Assembly: GCA_007694935.1 (NCBI GenBank)
Contig: REES01000036.1
Coordinates: 1 to 64,000 of the forward strand
Reading direction: 5' to 3'
Origin: Rhodospirillales bacterium
GTDB lineage: Bacteria; Pseudomonadota; Alphaproteobacteria; Rhodospirillales; Defluviicoccaceae
DNA: 64,000 bases
This document shows, piece by piece, positions 36,172 through 44,768 of this stretch. The first letter of the stretch is position 1. Each line of letters starts with the position of its first letter. The position numbers and the translations under genes are program-made. The notes beneath the pieces were generated by a model. The model searched no databases and had not been told where the DNA came from. It worked only from the letters and a program-made list of their open reading frames with translations.

Positions 36172-36780
36172 ATGCCGATGGAACCCGATCTCGTCGACGA
36201 AATCGCCACCTTCCTGCGGAACCGGTTCTTCGGGAAGTATCGCGGCACGGTCACAGGCAATGCCGATCCGACCGGGCGCGGCCGGCTCGACGTCAAGGTC
36301 CCGGCCGTGCTCGGCGATCAGGTGGTGACCGCCATGCCGTGCGTGCCCTATGCCGGAAACGGCGTCGGCCTGCATCTGCTGCCGGAGCCCGGCACCGGTG
36401 TCTGGGTCGAGTTCGAAGGGGGCGATCCCTCCTTCCCGATCTGGTGCGGCTTCTTCTGGGCCGACGGCGAAGTCCCCGAGAACGCCATGGCGACCCTCAA
36501 GGTTCTCAAGACCGACCGCCACGTGATGACCTTCGACGACATGGTGGGCGACATCGTCCTCAAGAACGATCAGGGGGCGAGCACGACCATGGCGGTGGAC
36601 ATCGTCCATGATGCCGGCGCGACCCTGACCGTTGCACCGGATGCGGTCACCGCGGAATCCACGCCGGCGAGCCTGACGGTCTCGGCGTCAGGGGTCGCCG
36701 CCGCCTCCGGTGGCCTCGGCAAGCTGGAGGTGACCAGCGCCAGCGTCTCGGTCAATTCCGGTTCGGTGGAGGTGTCGTGA
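36172..36780 (+). CDS. eCIS central spike protein (gpV/gp5 OB-fold)
   Basis: The 202-residue protein starts with an OB-fold domain (about 15-110: YRGTVTGNADPTGRGRLDV, AMPCVPYAGNGVGLHLLP, EPGTGVWVEFEGGDPSFPI) as in gpV and VgrG. The C-terminal about 80 residues are short Val/Thr/Ser-rich strands that likely form the triple beta-helix needle. It overlaps the PAAR-like gene by one base and probably carries it at the tip. Confidence 0.88.
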   Translation: MPMEPDLVDEIATFLRNRFFGKYRGTVTGNADPTGRGRLDVKVPAVLGDQVVTAMPCVPYAGNGVGLHLLPEPGTGVWVEFEGGDPSFPIWCGFFWADGEVPENAMATLKVLKTDRHVMTFDDMVGDIVLKNDQGASTTMAVDIVHDAGATLTVAPDAVTAESTPASLTVSASGVAAASGGLGKLEVTSASVSVNSGSVEVS

Positions 36781-37115
36781 TGGCGGGCAAGGCGTTGACC
36801 GATCAATCCAGCATGCAGTGCCCCCACGGCGCGACCATCAGCGCCACCGGCACCAGCAGCCTGAAAGCGGCCGGCGGCACGGTGCTGACCGCCACCGACA
36901 GCTTCAGCATCGCCGGCTGCCCATTCCAACTGCCGACCACGCCGCCGACGCCGAGCCCCTGCGTCCAGGTGGTCTGGATCGTGCCGGACATCTTCACCCG
37001 CGCCGGCGCGCCGACACTGTCCGAAAGCAGCGTCGGTCTCTGCTTCGCGGCCACCGGCCTGCCCCAGGGGCCGGTCGTGGTGGTCAATACCCAGCAGTCC
37101 CTGTCGACGAGGTGA
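36780..37115 (+). CDS. PAAR-like tip protein
   Basis: This 111-residue protein has a CPHGATISATGTS start and GCPFQLP, typical of PAAR-like (DUF4280-type) proteins that cap and sharpen the spike. Cysteines near residues 13, 44 and 58 could hold a metal. The ATG at 36780 is chosen; a GTG one codon earlier is possible. It lies directly after the spike gene, as in phage and eCIS baseplate operons. Confidence 0.82.
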   Translation: MAGKALTDQSSMQCPHGATISATGTSSLKAAGGTVLTATDSFSIAGCPFQLPTTPPTPSPCVQVVWIVPDIFTRAGAPTLSESSVGLCFAATGLPQGPVVVVNTQQSLSTR

Positions 37116-37119
37116 CGCC

Positions 37120-37497
37120 GTGGCTGACCTGATGCGATCGCTTGCCTATCCGCTCCGGGTCGACCGGGGCTTGGCCGAAATGCGCCAGGAGACGGACGCC
37201 GGCCGGCACGTCGATCAGATGTTGCGCCAGCTTCTCCTGACCGATCCGGGCGAGCGGGTCTGCCGGCCGGAATTCGGCTGCGGCATCCGCCGCATGGTGT
37301 TCGCCCCGCTCAACGAGAGCGCGGCGAGCCTCGCCCAGGTCACCATACTCACTGCCATTGAGACGTTCCTGCCGACCGTGGTCGAAACCGATAAGGTCGA
37401 GGTCAAGTTCCGGAGCGAAACCATCGAGATCCTCATCGTCTACCGCCTCAAGACCAGCGGCGAACGGCGCCTGCTTAATCTCGAGGTCGGCGTGTGA
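37120..37497 (+). CDS. Baseplate wedge protein gp25 / GPW family
   Basis: This 125-residue protein of the gp25 family connects the baseplate wedge with the first sheath ring. The segments DPGERVCRPEFGCGIRRMVF and ETFLPTVVETDKVEV are characteristic. It starts with a GTG at 37120, five bases behind the PAAR gene, and overlaps the next start by four bases. Confidence 0.93.
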   Translation: MADLMRSLAYPLRVDRGLAEMRQETDAGRHVDQMLRQLLLTDPGERVCRPEFGCGIRRMVFAPLNESAASLAQVTILTAIETFLPTVVETDKVEVKFRSETIEILIVYRLKTSGERRLLNLEVGV

Positions 37498-40034
37498 TGC
37501 CCCCGCCCGATCGCCTCGAGTTGCTGGCCGCCCAAACCGCCCTCACCGGGCTGGATTTCGTGGCCGTGGACGCGAGTCAGACCCAGTTGGATCTGCACTT
37601 TCTGGTCGATCCGGCGGTGATGGCGCCGGCCTTCCCGGGCACCGTCGAGCCGGGGCAGATCCGTATCCGCGCCGCCGAGCGCGACGACGATGATTTCCCC
37701 ATCCTTGCCCTTCTCTGGCCGATCGTCGCCGGGCGCCAAGTCCTGCGGATCGAGGTGCCGTTCCCCGGCGGCTTCCAGGATTATGTGCTCAGCATCGATC
37801 ACCCGCGCGTCGACCCCTGGTTCTCGTCCCTGCGCTTCTCGTTCAAGGCCAACTGCGACAGCGGCCTCGACTGCCGGCCGCGGTCCGCGTGCTGCCCTCC
37901 CGCAGAGGCCATCACCGTCAATGTCAACACCACGGCGCGTGATTTCTGGGGCTTGCGGGGGGCCCTGATGGACTTTGCCGCCGAGCGCTGGCCCGACTGG
38001 AAGGATCGCTTGGCGGCGGACGTGGGCGTGATGATCGCCGAGCTGGCTGCGGCACTCGGCGACGAATTCGCCTACATCCAGGATCAGATCAGCCTGGAAT
38101 CCCGCTTCGACAGCGCCCGCGAGCTTCGTTCGCTTCGCCAGCATGCGCGCCTGGTCGATTACGAGATCGACGACGGCGCCGCAGCGGCCGGCTGGCTCTC
38201 CATCGATGTCGCACCGGGAGATTCCGGCGACATCCCGGCCGGCACGGCAGTGATCGCGCCGTCCGATACCGGCACCCCGGTCGCCTTCGAGATCGGGCAC
38301 GGCCTTGCCGATGCCGAGGCGGGGCGGCTGTTCCCGGTCGACGCTGCGGCCAACCGCTTCCATCCCTACATCTGGGACGAGGACCTGCCGGAGGCCCCGG
38401 CAGGCGAGGTTGGCCCCCTCTGGCAGGGCGGCCGGCACGTGCCGGCCAGCTGCCTGCCCCGCGGCTCGACCGAGCTCTGGGTGGCCGGCCATCATGCGGC
38501 CGCGATCGTCCTGACCGACGTGCCCGCAGACCCGGCGGCACCGCTCGGCCGCTGGATGCTGCTTCGTGTCGATCCCGCCGATCCCTCCCGTCCGATGCGC
38601 CGCCATATCGTCCGGGTCATTGAGGTGGCCGAGGAGATCGACCCGGTGAATGGCGATGCGGCGGTCACCCGCATTCGCTGGGAACCGGCCCAGGCCACCC
38701 CCGACGACATCGACCTCGAGTTCCTCACCGTGGAAGGCAACCTGGTTCCGATCACCGCGGGGCGCATTGTGAGGGTCCGCTTCGCAGCCGGGCAGCAAGG
38801 CGCAGGCGATCCCGTCCTGCCCCGCACCGTCGAGCGGGAGGGCCCGGTCGGGATCACCCGCCATCTCTTCACCTTGCCCGGATCGGAAGATCTGCCGCTT
38901 ACCCGTATCGGCACGTTTCCGGGCCAGACGGTGCCGGAAGTCGTCCTCTACGAGTTGCGATGGGATGCGCCGTCGGATGACTGGGTCCGCGTGGCGACCT
39001 GGGACTGGCGCCGCTCACTCATGGGGGTCAATGCATCGCTGCCCGAATCCACGCATTACACCCTCGACGACGGGATCTGGCGGCCGATCGTGCGCCACTG
39101 GCGGATGCCCGCCGCCTATGCCGGCCGCCAGGATCCGGGCGGCCCGCCGCGGTTCGAAGAGGGCCGGCTGGTACACTATGACTTGGCCTTCGGCGCCGGC
39201 ACGACCATCCGCTTCGGCACCAACGACTTCGGCCGGGCACCCGCCGAGGGCACGGCGTTCGAGTGTGCCTACCGCTTGAGCGGCGGCCGGGGGACCAACG
39301 TCGCCCGGGACACCATCACCCGGTGGGCGGACACGCCGCTCGGCTTTGTTGCCGGATTCTACAATCCGCTGCCCACCACCGGCGGGCGCGATCGTGAAAC
39401 GCCGGAGCGGGTGCGCCGTCTGGCGCCCGCGCTCTATCGCACCATCACCTACCGCGCGGTGATCGAGAAGGATTACGTCGAGGCGGGCGAGCGTCTGGAC
39501 TGGGTGCAGTCGGCGGGCGCACGGTTCCGCCACACCGGCAGCTGGCTCAGCCTCTTCGCCACCGCCGACCCGAAGCGCCACGATGCCCTGCCGCCCGATC
39601 TCGCCCGGGGCCTCCTGGAGCATCTGGACCGGTTCCGCCAGACCGGCCGCCAGATCCACGTGGTGCCGCCGCGCTATGCCGATGTCGACCTCGACATCAC
39701 GGTGTGCGTGGCCCGGGGCTACTGGCGCGGTGATGTCAAGGGGCGCGTGATCGAGGCGCTGTTCGGAAGCTGCGATGCAGCCGGCTTCTTCGACCCGGAC
39801 AACTTCACCTTCGGGGCGCCGCTGTACCGCTCCGTTCTGGAGGCGACGATCCAGTCGGTGGCAGGCGTTCGGGCGGTCGAGGACATGCTGATCCGGCGCC
39901 GCGGCGTGTTCGACTGGCGGCGTCTCGACGGGCCTTACGTACCCGCCCGGGCCGATGAGATCATCCGGGTGGCGGGCGATCCCGCCCATCCCGAGCGGGG
40001 ATTCGTCATCCTCAGGATGGAGGGCGGCTCATGA
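37494..40034 (+). CDS. Baseplate J-like assembly protein 1 (Afp11 type)
   Basis: This 846-residue protein of the putative baseplate assembly family corresponds to Afp11/Pvc11 and phage gpJ/gp6. It forms the wedge ring. Recognisable parts are DWKDRLAADVGVMIAELAAA, EFAYIQDQISLESRF and the end with ATIQSVAGVRAVEDMLIRR. A Cys-rich patch (CDSGLDCRPRSACCPP, about residues 122-137) is typical of the eCIS form. Its last bases overlap the next gene, a second J-like protein. Confidence 0.88.
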   Translation: MMPPPDRLELLAAQTALTGLDFVAVDASQTQLDLHFLVDPAVMAPAFPGTVEPGQIRIRAAERDDDDFPILALLWPIVAGRQVLRIEVPFPGGFQDYVLSIDHPRVDPWFSSLRFSFKANCDSGLDCRPRSACCPPAEAITVNVNTTARDFWGLRGALMDFAAERWPDWKDRLAADVGVMIAELAAALGDEFAYIQDQISLESRFDSARELRSLRQHARLVDYEIDDGAAAAGWLSIDVAPGDSGDIPAGTAVIAPSDTGTPVAFEIGHGLADAEAGRLFPVDAAANRFHPYIWDEDLPEAPAGEVGPLWQGGRHVPASCLPRGSTELWVAGHHAAAIVLTDVPADPAAPLGRWMLLRVDPADPSRPMRRHIVRVIEVAEEIDPVNGDAAVTRIRWEPAQATPDDIDLEFLTVEGNLVPITAGRIVRVRFAAGQQGAGDPVLPRTVEREGPVGITRHLFTLPGSEDLPLTRIGTFPGQTVPEVVLYELRWDAPSDDWVRVATWDWRRSLMGVNASLPESTHYTLDDGIWRPIVRHWRMPAAYAGRQDPGGPPRFEEGRLVHYDLAFGAGTTIRFGTNDFGRAPAEGTAFECAYRLSGGRGTNVARDTITRWADTPLGFVAGFYNPLPTTGGRDRETPERVRRLAPALYRTITYRAVIEKDYVEAGERLDWVQSAGARFRHTGSWLSLFATADPKRHDALPPDLARGLLEHLDRFRQTGRQIHVVPPRYADVDLDITVCVARGYWRGDVKGRVIEALFGSCDAAGFFDPDNFTFGAPLYRSVLEATIQSVAGVRAVEDMLIRRRGVFDWRRLDGPYVPARADEIIRVAGDPAHPERGFVILRMEGGS

Positions 40035-42487
40035 GCTGCGTCTGCGATCGCCCGGTCGCCGGGACACCTCGGATCCCGCCGGGGCTGCCGATGTTGCCTC
40101 ATCCCATCCATGACTTCGCGCGTCTCCGCTCGGCGATGCTCGCGTCGATCCCCGACTTTGCCGGTCTCGACGGCTGGACGGCGCGGGGCGAGGACGATCT
40201 CGGGGTGATGCTGATCGAGTTCTTCGCCTACGCCGGTCACACCGTCGCGTTTTACAACTGGGTGGCGGCGAACGAGACCTACCTCCGCACCGCCTTCCGG
40301 GCCGAAACCGTCGCCGGCATTACCGCGCTGACAGGCTACACGCCCCGCCCGGCAGCACCCGCGACGGCCGAGGTTGCCGCGATCGTTTCCGGGCCCCGTC
40401 CGGTGGTCGTGCCCCCGGGGACCCGGTTCCGCTCGGCTGCGTTCGAAGGCAGCCCGCCTCAGATCTTCGAGACCGAGGCCAAGGCCGCGTTGCATGCCGG
40501 CGCCAACGGCTGGGCCATCCGGGCGCCCCGCCTCACCACGCTGGGCGCTGGTGGGGGGCTGTATACCGCCAGCCACCTCGACCTCGAACCGGAACGCGCC
40601 AGGTTCGAGCCTGACGACCTGGTCCTGATCCGCACCCCGGCCGGGCTACATGGCATGTTCACCGTCGTCGCGGTCGAGGACGCCGCCCAGGCCGACAGCA
40701 CCCCGGTGCGCCGGGTCACCTTCGACCGGGCCATCAACCTCGCCAACACCACGCCGGTCGCGGCCATCGACCTTCTCAAGCCGACCCAGGCCGTCAGCCT
40801 GTTCACCGTCCCGACCGCCCCCGACGCGCTGATCGTCGTCGGCATTCCCTTCCCGATGCCGGCCTATCAGGCGTTCACCCTCGACCGCCAGCGTGCCGAC
40901 CTCAAGCCGGGACAGCCCGTCGTCCTCTCCCGGTCGGATGACCACCGCTGGTTCACCGTTGCGAGCGTGCGCAGCATCCGAGTCACCCTGGTGCCCGCGC
41001 AGACGGTGAACGTCACCATCGAGGTTGATGGCTCCCCTGTGACCAGCACCACGACCATTCCCGCCTCCACGACCACCGCCACCCGGTTCGAGATCGATGT
41101 CGACTACAACGCTCCGAACCGGCGCAAGCCCGGCTTCGGGACGGTCTGGCCGCCGTCGTTCACGGAGCAGTTCGTGGTGCGCTACGGGTTCGTACGGGCC
41201 GGAAGGGTGGCGGCAGCGCCGGTCATGGAGATCTGGCCGACCGGCCCCCTGAAGCTCCAGCCTGAGGCGGACCGGCGGGTCACCCTGCCGCCCGATCCCG
41301 AGACGCCGCGGCGCTTCCTCCTGTCCGACGAGACCGGTCTCGCCTACGCGGTGAACGGGACGCTCGACCCGGCCACCGGCAGCTTCGTGTTCGCGGAGGT
41401 GGTCGCTTGGCCCTCACCGCTGACCCCGCCCGTCACCCTGGAAGGCAATGTCGTCGCGATCCGCCGCGGAGAGACCATCGCGGACGAGGTGATCGGCAGC
41501 GGCAACGCCGCCCTCGCCGGTCAATCCTTCAAGCTCGCGAAGGAACCGGTCGCCTTCCGGCCCGACATCACCGGTGCGACCGAGCGTGGCTACCGCTCGA
41601 CCGTCTCGGTCCGGGTGAACGGCGTGCTGTGGGACGAGGTCGAGCAACTGGTGGTCGCCGGTCCCGAGGACGAGGTGTTCATGCTGGACCAGACCCCGGA
41701 TCAGGAGACTCTCGTCGTCACCGGCGATGGCACCCATGGCCGTCGGGTCCCGACCGGGGCCGGCAACGTCACGGGGACCTACGTGTTCGGCGCGGGTGAG
41801 GCAGCACCCCCGGCGGAGAGCATCAGCCAGATCGTCACGCCGGTCGACGGCCTGTCCGCTGTGGTCAATCGGATCGCGGCCTCGGGTGGTGCCGATGCCG
41901 AGCGGCCCGAGGACGTGAAGCTGAACGCGCCCGCGGTGGCCCTGCTGCTTGGCCGCATCGTCTCGCTGGACGACGTGCTCGCGGTGTCCCGGGCGTTCCC
42001 CGGGGTGACGGCGGCCCGCGCCGATTGGGTCTGGCACAACCAACGGCAGACCGCCGCCATCGAGGTCTGGTGTATCGCCGCCGAGGCAGTGATCGGCGAC
42101 CTCCGCACCAAGATCCGCAACCTGTCGGAGCCCGGACTCGCGGTGGCGGTGGAGGCGGCGCTGCCGGTGCCGCTGCGCCTCGCCATTCAGGTGGAGATCG
42201 ACCCGCGGCGTGACCCGGCCGACGTCGAGGATGCGGTCCGCCGGCACCTGATGGACCCGCGCACCGGCCTCCTGCCCCCGTCCCGGATCGGCATCGGCCT
42301 GCCGCTGTTCCGCAGCCGGATATTCGCCGAGGTGCTGAAGGTGGCGGGCACCCGGGCGGTGCCGGCGCTGAGCCATGACGGCATACCGTTCGAGGAGACC
42401 GGGCTGACCCCGGGCGCAGGCAAGTATTTCGACGTGCCTGCGGGTGGTCTCGTCATCAACGGCCGGGAGAAGCCCCATGGCGAATGA
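40031..42487 (+). CDS. Baseplate J-like assembly protein 2
   Basis: This 818-residue protein is related to the preceding one. The start with FAGLDGWTARGEDDLGVMLI and EFFAYAGHTVAFYNWVAANE matches the wedge helices, and the end has DPRRDPADVEDAVRRHLMDP and the LFRSRIFAEVLKVAGTRAVP stretch of gpJ-type proteins. The two copies probably form a heteromeric wedge as Afp11 and Afp12 do. It overlaps the gpI-like gene by 11 bases. Confidence 0.85.
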   Translation: MSCVCDRPVAGTPRIPPGLPMLPHPIHDFARLRSAMLASIPDFAGLDGWTARGEDDLGVMLIEFFAYAGHTVAFYNWVAANETYLRTAFRAETVAGITALTGYTPRPAAPATAEVAAIVSGPRPVVVPPGTRFRSAAFEGSPPQIFETEAKAALHAGANGWAIRAPRLTTLGAGGGLYTASHLDLEPERARFEPDDLVLIRTPAGLHGMFTVVAVEDAAQADSTPVRRVTFDRAINLANTTPVAAIDLLKPTQAVSLFTVPTAPDALIVVGIPFPMPAYQAFTLDRQRADLKPGQPVVLSRSDDHRWFTVASVRSIRVTLVPAQTVNVTIEVDGSPVTSTTTIPASTTTATRFEIDVDYNAPNRRKPGFGTVWPPSFTEQFVVRYGFVRAGRVAAAPVMEIWPTGPLKLQPEADRRVTLPPDPETPRRFLLSDETGLAYAVNGTLDPATGSFVFAEVVAWPSPLTPPVTLEGNVVAIRRGETIADEVIGSGNAALAGQSFKLAKEPVAFRPDITGATERGYRSTVSVRVNGVLWDEVEQLVVAGPEDEVFMLDQTPDQETLVVTGDGTHGRRVPTGAGNVTGTYVFGAGEAAPPAESISQIVTPVDGLSAVVNRIAASGGADAERPEDVKLNAPAVALLLGRIVSLDDVLAVSRAFPGVTAARADWVWHNQRQTAAIEVWCIAAEAVIGDLRTKIRNLSEPGLAVAVEAALPVPLRLAIQVEIDPRRDPADVEDAVRRHLMDPRTGLLPPSRIGIGLPLFRSRIFAEVLKVAGTRAVPALSHDGIPFEETGLTPGAGKYFDVPAGGLVINGREKPHGE

Positions 42488-44756
42488 CGCCTACGAGGTC
42501 TACTTCGCGGAGAAGCTCTGGGAACTGACTCCCGCCGTCTATCGCGACGAGGATGGGCGCGGCGACCACCCCGGCACTCTTCGTGGCCTGTATGAGGTGG
42601 TCGCCCGGGAGGCGGCGAAGCTCCGCCGCGCTCAGGATCACCTCTGGGACGACGCCTTCATCGAACTGTGCGACGACTGGGCCGTTCCCTATATCGGCGA
42701 CCTTCTGGGCGCCCGGATGCTGAGTGCGCTCAACCCGCGCGGCAACCGCATCCTCGTCGCCAAGGCCATCCACTACCGGCGGCGGTCGGGCACCAGGCTG
42801 GTTCTGGAGCAGCTCATCACAGACATCGCCGGCCACGAGGGCATCGTGACCGAGGGCTTCCGCCGGCTTGCCCGGGCCTGGCACCGGCTCGATCCCGCCG
42901 ATGCGGTGGCGCCCGGGCCGGTCAATCCGACGCCGCCGGGTGGCCTTGCGGACCTCCGATCGCCCCGGCTGCTCGACCTGGCCGGCGGCCCCTTCGACGG
43001 CTTTGCCTACCGCCCGGACGTCCGCCGCCCCGCCGGCCTGCCGGTTCCGGGACAACCGCACGCGACGCGCGCGCCCCTGGAGCGCCTTGAAGGGGCGCTG
43101 GCGGTGGCCGGCATCCGCAAGATCGGCTTCCATCTCTATCGCCTTCGCACGTTTCTGATGCGTGGCGTCGACCCGAGCGCAGCTGACGGCACCACCGGCT
43201 TCCGCTTCGATCCCTCCGGTCGGGACGTGCCGCTGTTCCAGCGTTCCACCCGGCTGTCGGGGGGCAGCGAGGGGCTGGCGGGCACCGGCTTTCCCGACTG
43301 GCGGGAGGCGGCGGCCTGGGAAGTGCCGGGCCCGATGCTGTGCCGGATCCTCGGCCACGAGGATTACATCCTGAGCGAGGCGGCACTGGCGGTGCTGGCT
43401 TCGGCCCCCGGAATGACTCCGGCACGTCTCGATCAGTTGCGGCGGCTGCGTGGCGAGCGGATAGCGGGGAGCGGGCGGCTCGAGCGGGCGGTCGGCCTCC
43501 TGCCGGATGGTGCGTTCTTCACCCAGGCCACTACACTGGCGCGCATCCGTGGAGCCGCGCTGGTGGCCGATTGCGGCAAGGCCGTGCTGATCCCTGTCTC
43601 CGTGGCGGTTGTTGAGATGCCTCCCGAACCGCTCCCCAGCGAAGCCATCGCCGCAGGCGTGTTGCAGCCATGGACGACCATCGCACCCGGCCGCCGGCTG
43701 GTGATCGACCCGGAACGCGGGCGGTTCCGCTTTCTCGGTGCCGATCCCGCCGGCCCGGTTTCCGTCAGCTACGCCGTGGGCGCGCCGGGGCCGATCGGGG
43801 CCGGCCCCTACCCCCGGCCCGACGCCGCCGCCCGCAGCCCCACCATCACCGTGCTGAACGGCGGCACAATCACCGCGGCGCAGCTCCCTGCCGACGGGGT
43901 GGTGGAGATCGCCGACAGCCGGACCTATGAAATCGGCCCGAGTCAGACCACTGTGCGCGACCTCGTCTTCCAGGCGCGGGAGGGAGAGCGGCCCTATGTC
44001 ACCGGTGCTCGCAATTGGGTCCTGCAATCGGGCATCAACAACGCCCTCCTGGTTCTCGACGGCATCTGGTTCGGCTCCGACGTGGCGATCAGCCTGCGCC
44101 TGCGCGGCAGCTATCGGCGCGTGCGCATCGCCAACGCCACCATTGATCCGGGTGGTGCCGCCACCCGCGACCCGGGCGCGCCGACGCTGCCCAACATTCA
44201 CATCGTCGTCAGCGGGGAGGTCGACCGCCTCGAGATCGATCACGCCATCCTCGGCCGGCTGTCGACCTTCGGCAACGGTCAGGTCAACCGCTTGGTCATC
44301 CGCGACAGCATCGTCCAGGCGGATGGCGGCACTCCGGCCATCGCGATGCCCTCCGGCGAGACCATTCTCGAACGGGTCACCGTCCTGGGCGACGTCGAGG
44401 TTCACCGCCTGTACGCGACGGAGACCCTGATCGCGGGCATCGGCACGGTTCGGGACACCCAGTCCGGCTGCTTCCGCTTCGGCGCTTACGGCACCGGCAG
44501 CCGGCTGCCCAGGCCCTACCAGTCCCATGCGTTGACCGGCAACGAGTCGCTCTTTACCTCGACCCGCTTCGGCGAGCCCGGTTATGCGCAGGTCAGTCTC
44601 GCCGCCCCGCGCTTCGTTCGCACAGGCGCCGAACACGGCTCGGAGATCGGTGCCTTCTCCGCGCTCAACGGTCCGATCCGGCTCGAAGGCCTCCGCCAGA
44701 AGGCCGCCGAGTACACACCCTTTGGCCTCCTGCCATTCTTTATCGCCGAAACCTGA
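42477..44756 (+). CDS. gpI-like tail protein with beta-rich C-terminal extension
   Basis: This 759-residue protein starts with about 130 residues resembling phage tail protein I (KLWELTPAVYRDEDG, YIGDLLGARMLSALNPRGN, HYRRRSGTRLVLEQLITDIA). These attach at the periphery of the baseplate. The rest is different: from about residue 460 on it is rich in short Val/Ile strands (TITVLNGGTITAAQLPADG, LVLDGIWFGSD, ATIDPGG), as in beta-helices. So the protein combines a baseplate end with a receptor- or fibre-like end. Start ATG at 42477. Confidence 0.8.
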   Translation: MANDAYEVYFAEKLWELTPAVYRDEDGRGDHPGTLRGLYEVVAREAAKLRRAQDHLWDDAFIELCDDWAVPYIGDLLGARMLSALNPRGNRILVAKAIHYRRRSGTRLVLEQLITDIAGHEGIVTEGFRRLARAWHRLDPADAVAPGPVNPTPPGGLADLRSPRLLDLAGGPFDGFAYRPDVRRPAGLPVPGQPHATRAPLERLEGALAVAGIRKIGFHLYRLRTFLMRGVDPSAADGTTGFRFDPSGRDVPLFQRSTRLSGGSEGLAGTGFPDWREAAAWEVPGPMLCRILGHEDYILSEAALAVLASAPGMTPARLDQLRRLRGERIAGSGRLERAVGLLPDGAFFTQATTLARIRGAALVADCGKAVLIPVSVAVVEMPPEPLPSEAIAAGVLQPWTTIAPGRRLVIDPERGRFRFLGADPAGPVSVSYAVGAPGPIGAGPYPRPDAAARSPTITVLNGGTITAAQLPADGVVEIADSRTYEIGPSQTTVRDLVFQAREGERPYVTGARNWVLQSGINNALLVLDGIWFGSDVAISLRLRGSYRRVRIANATIDPGGAATRDPGAPTLPNIHIVVSGEVDRLEIDHAILGRLSTFGNGQVNRLVIRDSIVQADGGTPAIAMPSGETILERVTVLGDVEVHRLYATETLIAGIGTVRDTQSGCFRFGAYGTGSRLPRPYQSHALTGNESLFTSTRFGEPGYAQVSLAAPRFVRTGAEHGSEIGAFSALNGPIRLEGLRQKAAEYTPFGLLPFFIAET

Positions 44757-44768
44757 GAGGAGAGAGCC

